Below, in pieces: positions 58,592-64,000 of a DNA stretch of 64,000 nucleotides. Each line of letters begins with the position of its first letter. Position 1 is the first letter of the stretch. Source of the DNA: an uncultured Eubacteriales bacterium (lineage in GTDB: Bacteria > Bacillota > Clostridia > Oscillospirales > Acutalibacteraceae); contig CAKSQS010000004.1 of NCBI GenBank assembly GCA_934486705.1, positions 24,628 to 88,627 on the forward strand. Reading direction: 5' to 3'. The notes beneath the pieces are model-generated. The model was not told where the DNA came from. It ran no database searches and saw nothing but the letters and a program-made list of their open reading frames with translations. A program made the position numbers and the translations under genes.

Positions 58592-60034
58592 TTAGGAAAG
58601 CTGATTTAAAAGCTCGTGGCGCAAATTCCAAAGCTCTTCCGACAGATCCACATAATATGTATGCGGATTTTCAAAGCGCTTTACCTCATCCCACAGAGAA
58701 TCGACCTGCTCGGCGCGGTATTTCGCTATTTCCTTTACCGTGGGGGAGGTATAAACCTGCTTGCCGTTTTCAAAAATTTTGACCTGCAGCTTTTTAGCTA
58801 TAAAATCGGTCACGACCTTGCGTTTCCATGTGTGGTCGGGGTCGAATATCTCGTAAGGCTCGCCCGAGCTTATCTTTTCTGTGTTGAGCGCTATAACGTC
58901 GGCTATTGCCTTGCCGCTTTCGCGGTCGTAAAGTCTCCACGGAATTTTAACGCCCGGCAGGGTAATTTTCGCCGCGTTCTCGCTTATTTTAATTTTCGGT
59001 ATTATCCCGCCCATTTTCTCAACCGCCGCTAACTTGTAAACGCCGCCGAAAACCGCCTCGCTCGAAGCGGTTATAAGGCGCTCGCCCACGCCGTAGCTGT
59101 CAACCTGCGCGCCCTGAAATATCATATCGCGTATTAAATATTCGTCAAGCGAGTTTGAAATGCATATCTTGCAGTCGCTGTAGCCAGCGTCGTCAAGCAT
59201 TTTGCGCGCCTTTTTGGTTATATAGGTTATATCGCCGCTGTCTATTCTGATACCCAGCGGGCGCTTGCCGAGCGGCTTTAAAACGTCGTCGAAAACCTTT
59301 ATGGCGTTCGGTATGCCCGATTTCAGCACGTTGTAGGTATCTACCAGCAGCATACAGCTGTCGGGGTATTTCTCGGCGTAGGTCTTAAAGGCGGTGTATT
59401 CGTCGTCAAAAAGCTGCACCCAGCTGTGCGCCATAGTGCCCGATGCCGCCACACCGAAATCCTTTGCGGTAAGTAAGCAGGATGTTCCAGCGCAGCCGCC
59501 TATTATAGCCGCGCGCGCGCCGTAATAAGCCGCGCCGTAGCCGTGCGCCCTGCGCGCGCCGAATTCCATAACGGGTCTGCCGTTTGCAGCTCTTACAATG
59601 CGGTTAGCCTTGGTCGCTATAAGCGACTGGTGATTTATTGTAAGCAGCAGCATAGTCTCTAACATAAGCGCCTGCATGGCAGGTCCTCTTACGGTAACGA
59701 TAGGCTCATGCGGGAAAATAACCGTGCCCTCGGGCACTGCCCAAACATCACAGGTGAACTTGAAGTCCTTTAAATAATCTATAAATTCATCCGAGAATAA
59801 ATGCAGATTTTTAAGGTACTCAATATCGTCCTCTTCAAATCTTAAATTGTTCATATACTCTATAAGCTGCTCAAGCCCCGCCATAATGGCGTAGCCGCCG
59901 TCATCGGGCACGCGGCGGAAAAACATATCGAAATACGTCACGGTATCGCGCATATCGCTTGTAAAAATACCGTTCGCCATAGTCAGCTCGTAAAGGTCCA
60001 TTATCATTGTAAGGTTTTTTTCGGTCATATTCAT
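58592..60034 (-). CDS. pncB: Nicotinate phosphoribosyltransferase
   Basis: 480 residues. It makes nicotinate mononucleotide from nicotinate and PRPP in NAD salvage. DLYELTMANGIF at the start, MEFGARRAHGYGAAYYGARA (near 155), IGGCAGTSCLLTA and GIRIDSGDITYITKKARKML (near 257) match the family. The gene is 17 bp after argS. Confidence 0.95.
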   Translation of the reverse strand: MNMTEKNLTMIMDLYELTMANGIFTSDMRDTVTYFDMFFRRVPDDGGYAIMAGLEQLIEYMNNLRFEEDDIEYLKNLHLFSDEFIDYLKDFKFTCDVWAVPEGTVIFPHEPIVTVRGPAMQALMLETMLLLTINHQSLIATKANRIVRAANGRPVMEFGARRAHGYGAAYYGARAAIIGGCAGTSCLLTAKDFGVAASGTMAHSWVQLFDDEYTAFKTYAEKYPDSCMLLVDTYNVLKSGIPNAIKVFDDVLKPLGKRPLGIRIDSGDITYITKKARKMLDDAGYSDCKICISNSLDEYLIRDMIFQGAQVDSYGVGERLITASSEAVFGGVYKLAAVEKMGGIIPKIKISENAAKITLPGVKIPWRLYDRESGKAIADVIALNTEKISSGEPYEIFDPDHTWKRKVVTDFIAKKLQVKIFENGKQVYTSPTVKEIAKYRAEQVDSLWDEVKRFENPHTYYVDLSEELWNLRHELLNQLS

Positions 60035-60051
60035 TTTGAAAGCGCCTTTCT

Positions 60052-61740
60052 TTACATTTTCTCGGGAGCGCTTATTTTCATAAGCGTGAGAACGTTTTTA
60101 ATAACCGCAGCCGTATCCGCACATAGGGTAAGCCTTGCCTGCATAAGCGGCTCTTCTATTCCCTTAACGCGGCAGGCGGCGTAGAACTTATGGAATTTGG
60201 TTGCAAGCTCCATAACGTAGTGCGTAATTCTTGCGGGGTCGTAGGTTTTAGCCGATGTTATAATTTCATCCGTCAGCGCCGCTATGTGGAGGGTAAGCTC
60301 GCGTTCCTCGGGGGTGTTAAGCGCTTTAAGCTCCTCGGCGGTGCACTCGCGGCGGGTTATGCCCTCTGCCGCCAAATTGCGGAAAATGCTGCAAATGCGC
60401 GCGTAGGCGTACTGCACGTAGTAAACGGGATTGGAATTTGACTCGTTTACCGCTAAATCCAAATCGAAATCAAAATGGCTGTTCGGCTCGCGCAGGTTAA
60501 AGAAGAACCGCGCCGCGTCTATAGGCACTTCGTCAAGCAGCGTTACAAGGGTTATAGCCTTGCCCGAGCGCTTTGACGCTTTTATAACCTCGCCGTCGCG
60601 CACTAAGCGCACCATCTGCATAAGCACTGCGTCAAGGCGGGAAGCGTCCACACCCAGGGCGGTAAGCGCGGCTTTAAGGCGCGGCACGTAGCCGTGGTGG
60701 TCCGCGCCCAAAATATCGATTGCTCGGTCGAATTTTCTTATTTCAAGCTTGTTGTAGTGGTAGGCAATATCGGGCACAACATAGGTAGGTACGCCGTTTG
60801 CGCGCACCAGTACAAAATCCTTATCGCAGCCGAAATCGGTAGCCTTAAACCACAGCGCGTCCTCTGACATATAGGTGTGGCCGCTGTTTTTAAGCAGCTC
60901 TATAATGCGTGCGGTCTCGCCGCTTGCGTGCAGACTGCTCTCTTTAAACCAGGTATCGTAATGTATGCGGTATTTTGCAAGGTCGTCCTTTAGCCCCTGT
61001 ATATTCTTCGGCAGCGCGAAATCTACTAATGCTTTGCGGCGCTCTTCTTCGGATTTTTTCATAAAGCTGTCGCCGTGTATTTCGGAAAACGCCTTTGCGT
61101 GGTTTATTATATCCTCGCCGTGGTATGAGTCCTCGGGCATTTCCACGCTCTCTTCAAACAGCTGCCGATAGCGCAGATCAAGCGACAGCGCAAATTTGTT
61201 TATCTGGTTGCCCGCGTCGTTAATGTAAAACTCGCGCTCGGTGCAATAACCCGCCGCCTCTAAAACCGAGGCTAAGCAGTCCCCCAAAGCGCCGCCGCGC
61301 GCGTTGCCTATGTGCATAGGTCCCGTGGGGTTTGCCGAAACAAACTCCACAAGTATTTTTTTACCCTTGCCGTAGTCGCTTTTTCCGTAGTTTTCGCCCT
61401 TTTTATCAACATCCGCCAAAATATCGGCATAAAACATATCGGATAAAAAGAAATTTATAAACCCGGGTCCCGCTATTTCGCACCTGTCAACATAAGTGCC
61501 CTCAAGGCTCATATGCGCGCAAAGCTTTTCCGCAACGGCGCGCGGCGCGCTTTTAAAAAGCCTTGCCCATACCATTGCGGCGTTTGCGGCGTAATCGCCG
61601 TGGCTTCTGTCCGCCGGGGCGGCAACCGAAAATTCGGTAAGCTCCGCATTTTCAAGCGAGCCGTCCGCCATTGCCGCGTTTGCGGCGGCTGTAATGCAGA
61701 CGTTTATTTGTTCCTTTGCCTTCGCTACTAAAATCGACAT
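60052..61740 (-). CDS. argS: Arginyl-tRNA synthetase
   Basis: 562 residues. An N-terminal Add-1 domain, the class I HIGH-type motif NPTGPMHIGNARGGALGD (near 137) and a KMSKS-like region (VIKASKRSGKAIT) are visible, with a DALR anticodon-binding C-terminus. It charges tRNA(Arg). Its ATG shares one base with the DUF1934 stop (TAATG), giving coupled translation. Confidence 0.96.
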   Translation of the reverse strand: MSILVAKAKEQINVCITAAANAAMADGSLENAELTEFSVAAPADRSHGDYAANAAMVWARLFKSAPRAVAEKLCAHMSLEGTYVDRCEIAGPGFINFFLSDMFYADILADVDKKGENYGKSDYGKGKKILVEFVSANPTGPMHIGNARGGALGDCLASVLEAAGYCTEREFYINDAGNQINKFALSLDLRYRQLFEESVEMPEDSYHGEDIINHAKAFSEIHGDSFMKKSEEERRKALVDFALPKNIQGLKDDLAKYRIHYDTWFKESSLHASGETARIIELLKNSGHTYMSEDALWFKATDFGCDKDFVLVRANGVPTYVVPDIAYHYNKLEIRKFDRAIDILGADHHGYVPRLKAALTALGVDASRLDAVLMQMVRLVRDGEVIKASKRSGKAITLVTLLDEVPIDAARFFFNLREPNSHFDFDLDLAVNESNSNPVYYVQYAYARICSIFRNLAAEGITRRECTAEELKALNTPEERELTLHIAALTDEIITSAKTYDPARITHYVMELATKFHKFYAACRVKGIEEPLMQARLTLCADTAAVIKNVLTLMKISAPEKM

Positions 61741-62168
61741 TATTTTTTAACCTCTCTGACCGTTATATTAACCGTGTTTCGGCTTATAAAATTCAAATTC
61801 TGATCTATTGTGTATTTAAGCGAAAGGCTTCCGCCGTTCTTTTTTAAATTATGCTCTACCTTTTCGCCGAATATTCCTATAAGCATTTCGCCCGCGGGCG
61901 TATTGTAATAGCAAACGCTGCGCTTGCCGTTTTCCACTATCAGGCGGCTGTCTATCGCGCCGCTGCGCTGCAATATTACCGAATTATCGGGCTTTACATA
62001 AAGGCTGGTTTTAACGTTTTCCATCCCTACCATTTCGCTTTCATCGTAGGTTATGTAAAACCCGCCGTTTTTCTCGCCGAATCGCCCGTCGGTAGTAAGC
62101 TCTATAACGTCCTCTTCGTTCCCCGAGCCTTGCGTTCCTTTAATATTTATCAAAACATCCTTTAACAT
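61740..62168 (-). CDS. DUF1934 family protein (YwiB-like)
   Basis: 142 residues forming a small calycin-like beta-barrel: VLINIKGTQGSGNEEDVIEL, FYITYDESEMVGMENVKT and LSLKYTIDQNLNFISRN match YwiB. The position beside argS is the usual one (ywiB-argS in Bacillus). Function unknown. It overlaps murI by 7 bp and argS by 1 bp. Confidence 0.9.
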   Translation of the reverse strand: MLKDVLINIKGTQGSGNEEDVIELTTDGRFGEKNGGFYITYDESEMVGMENVKTSLYVKPDNSVILQRSGAIDSRLIVENGKRSVCYYNTPAGEMLIGIFGEKVEHNLKKNGGSLSLKYTIDQNLNFISRNTVNITVREVKK

Positions 62169-62983
62169 AAGCTGTTCAAATCCACCTGTTCAACCTTTCG
62201 GTCGTCAATTTCCTCGCCCAAAAGCACCGACGCGGTTTTCTTGAAAGAACCCGGTTTATCGGTAACGAAAAATCGGTGCGTTCCGTTTTCTTCCGTTTCG
62301 TTTGCCGCGCCCGCTTTTTCAAGATAATTTTTTACCGCCCGCGCCACCGCAACACCGGGGTTTATAAGAGTAACGCCCTCGCCCATAAAGTTCCTTACCG
62401 CGTCTTCAAGCACGGGGTAGTGGGTGCAGCCGAGTATCAGCGTATCCACCCCCGCCGCCTTTATGGGCTCAAGGTAGCGGGCAACCGTTCCCTTTACCAC
62501 CGCGTCCTCAGGTGAAAACCAGCCTTCCTCTACAAGCGGCACGAAAAGCGGGCAGCTGCAGGCGGTTATTTCCGCGCTTGGCTTTAATTTAAGTATTTCC
62601 CTTTTGTGGCTGCCGCTGTTTACAGTCGCAGGCGTGCCTATTACCCCTATTTTGCCGTTTTTAGTGGCGGCTGCGGCGGCTGCCGCCGCGTAGGTCACCA
62701 TTTCAAAAAAAGGCACGGGAAGTTTCTTCGCACTGTCCGCCGCAACGGATGATACCGTTCCGCAGGCGGCTACTATAAGCTTTACGTTATGCCGCAGTAA
62801 AAAGTTTTCATCTTCCGCAGCGTATTTTCTTATGGTCTCGCGGCTGCGGTTGCCGTAAGGCACTCTTGCGGTATCGCCGAAGTAGGTAATATCCTCGTGC
62901 GGCAGCTGCCGTATAAGCTCCCGCGCCACGGTAAGCCCGCCGAGACCCGAATCGAAGACCCCTATTGCACGACTGTCCGCCAT
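62162..62983 (-). CDS. murI: Glutamate racemase
   Basis: 273 residues. IGVFDSGLGGLTVARELI at the start, GDTARVPYGNRS, the first catalytic Cys in VAACGTVSS and the second in LILGCTHYPVLED (near 185) are intact. The usual AxNTxS motif around the first Cys reads ACGTVSS, with Gly for Asn. It makes D-glutamate for peptidoglycan. GGGG lies before the ATG, and it is the first gene of the operon that runs to engB. Confidence 0.94.
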   Translation of the reverse strand: MADSRAIGVFDSGLGGLTVARELIRQLPHEDITYFGDTARVPYGNRSRETIRKYAAEDENFLLRHNVKLIVAACGTVSSVAADSAKKLPVPFFEMVTYAAAAAAAATKNGKIGVIGTPATVNSGSHKREILKLKPSAEITACSCPLFVPLVEEGWFSPEDAVVKGTVARYLEPIKAAGVDTLILGCTHYPVLEDAVRNFMGEGVTLINPGVAVARAVKNYLEKAGAANETEENGTHRFFVTDKPGSFKKTASVLLGEEIDDRKVEQVDLNSLC

Positions 62984-63095
62984 GCAATCAACCCCTTATT
63001 TCATATTCTATTTTATAATATCACATTTTACGCTCCGCCGCAACTGTTAAAATTTATTTTCGCCGCGCTCGGTGCTTCCCACGGAAAAATAAATG

Positions 63096-63138
63096 TTGAA
63101 ATCGCATTTATACGGGTGTATAATGGAATAAAATTCCA
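63096..63138 (+). promoter_or_regulatory. Promoter with adjacent palindrome, upstream of the O-antigen-ligase-like gene
   Basis: TTGAAA (63096-63101) and TATAAT (63119-63124) are 17 bp apart. The palindrome TGGAATAAAATTCCA follows at 63124-63138, at the likely transcription start. Confidence 0.75.
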
Positions 63139-63155
63139 TAGGAGACGAACTCAAT

Positions 63156-64000
63156 ATGACGTTTGCGGCGCGTTATTTTAAAAAAAATACATCCGCTCTT
63201 GCAGTCTGCTGGCTTGCGTCGGCAGTCTGTTTCGGTATGTTTTATGAACTGCTTTCGGCGGTTTTTTCCGCCGTTATTGCGGGCATATTGGTATTTAAAA
63301 TAATCAAAAACGGGGCGCGGCTGCGTGTCGGATTAATGCCGACGGCTGTGCTTGTTGTTTTTTCGGGCTACATACTCACCTGCTTTTGGGCGATAGATGC
63401 GGGTGCGGCGCTTACGGGCATTATAAAATTTTTGCCGCTCCCGCTTTTTATGCTGGCGGCGGAGCAAGAAGAGCGCGATACCTTAGCGGATATTCTAAGC
63501 CTTTTGCCCCCGCTTGCCGTTTTTATGACGGTGATAAGCGCGGTTTTTATGCATATACCCGCGCTCAGCGATTATTTTTCGGTTGCGGGCAGACTTTCGG
63601 GCTTTTTTCAATACCCCAACACCTACGCGCTTTTTGCGCTTATAGGCATAATTTTGCTTTTATCGGGCGGCAAATTCGGCATAGCCCGATTCATAATGCT
63701 TTTGGTGCTTGCGGGCGGAATAGTCTACTCCGGCAGCCGGACGGTTGCGGTTATGACCGTATTTTTTGTGGCGGTTATGCTTATACGCTCGGGCAGCCGC
63801 AGGCTTAAAATAATAGTTCCGCTGTCTATTGGGGCTATTCTTGCAGCCGCGGCGGTTTACGCGCTTATATCGGGCAATTTCGGCAGCGTGGGCAGGTTTT
63901 TAAAGCTTTCGCTTAACGAGAGCACGTTTATAGGCAGAATAATATATTTTAAGGACGGCTTGCGCCTTATTGCAAAAAATCCGTTCGGGCTTGGGTATTT
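63156..64000 (+). CDS. O-antigen ligase (Wzy_C)-like membrane protein, 5' part
   Basis: The frame is open from ATG 63156 to the window end (281 residues); the rest is outside. Seven or more hydrophobic segments are visible. FFQYPNTYALFALIGIILLL and GIVYSGSRTVAVMTVFFVAV match the pattern of O-antigen ligase/polymerase family proteins (FDNPN-like and SRT motifs), and FIGRIIYFKDGLRLIAKNP is the typical following loop. It probably joins or polymerises surface glycans on a lipid carrier. GGAG lies 12 bp upstream. Confidence 0.85.
   Translation, partial: MTFAARYFKKNTSALAVCWLASAVCFGMFYELLSAVFSAVIAGILVFKIIKNGARLRVGLMPTAVLVVFSGYILTCFWAIDAGAALTGIIKFLPLPLFMLAAEQEERDTLADILSLLPPLAVFMTVISAVFMHIPALSDYFSVAGRLSGFFQYPNTYALFALIGIILLLSGGKFGIARFIMLLVLAGGIVYSGSRTVAVMTVFFVAVMLIRSGSRRLKIIVPLSIGAILAAAAVYALISGNFGSVGRFLKLSLNESTFIGRIIYFKDGLRLIAKNPFGLGY

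Noticed and set aside
1..64000. CRISPR array, prophage, rRNA or tRNA genes
   Set aside because: No regularly spaced short repeats, no structural phage gene cluster, and no rRNA or tRNA-like sequence was seen; the single phage-like Cys/His motif at 49766-50323 is part of a toxin-like gene.

Overview
The window looks like chromosomal DNA of an anaerobic, Gram-positive Firmicute, most likely an Oscillospiraceae/Ruminococcaceae-type gut or rumen clostridium. Supporting signs are strong AGGAGG ribosome-binding sites, TTGACA-17-TATAAT promoters, a T-box leader, a GAAC-N4-GTTC LexA box, LCP, Rrf2, PadR and DUF4364 proteins, cohesin- and dockerin-like domains, a flavodiiron protein, and a soluble HdrABC/Flx redox complex. 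There are no rRNA or tRNA genes, CRISPR arrays or prophage blocks. The genes at both window edges are cut.

Layout. 1-6677 (minus): the start of an ABC ATPase gene, then a probable murC-alaX-capA-galT-AEC transporter operon. 6766-11845 (plus): the CCA-adding enzyme, then a 1271-residue secreted cell-wall hydrolase (amidase, two large ricin-like lectin blocks, glucosaminidase) carrying a perfect 790-bp internal duplication. 11935-19198 (minus): one probable operon from a consensus promoter to a palindromic terminator, with a dockerin-bearing glucosaminidase, a membrane-anchored cohesin-like protein, a flavodiiron protein, TrkA and TrkH. 19386-22695 (plus): a VTC-DUF4956-DUF4353 lipoprotein cluster. 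22771-27890: small regulators, a LexA-controlled 58-residue membrane protein, and an rrf2-cysK operon with a Cys-codon leader peptide, followed by an LCP ligase with a response regulator. 27879-32441: radC, an RluA-type pseudouridine synthase, a 273-bp MITE, a PadR-HAAS-DUF4097 operon and a small membrane protein.

32499-43883 (minus) is the metabolic core: malate dehydrogenase, fumarase, HdrB, HdrC, HdrA, FlxD (MvhD-type), two Fe-S subunits, an FAD/NAD reductase, then a second MITE-like element and a two-subunit fumarate reductase without membrane anchors. Together these genes encode the reductive route oxaloacetate-malate-fumarate-succinate next to a flavin-based electron-bifurcating complex. 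The inference, not shown by sequence alone, is that NADH oxidation is coupled to fumarate and ferredoxin reduction in the cytosol.

44002-50426: rpsT, a two-component system, a DUF4364 regulator, a sortase-type surface protein divergent from an XRE regulator, and a probable toxin/immunity pair. 50430-54991: a T-box(Asn) leader driving asnS and asnA and probably a nucleotide-sugar dehydratase. 54999-62983: a housekeeping operon murI-DUF1934-argS-pncB-lipoprotein-lon-engB. 63156-64000: the start of an O-antigen-ligase-like membrane protein.

All family calls rest on motif recognition by eye; no database search was run.
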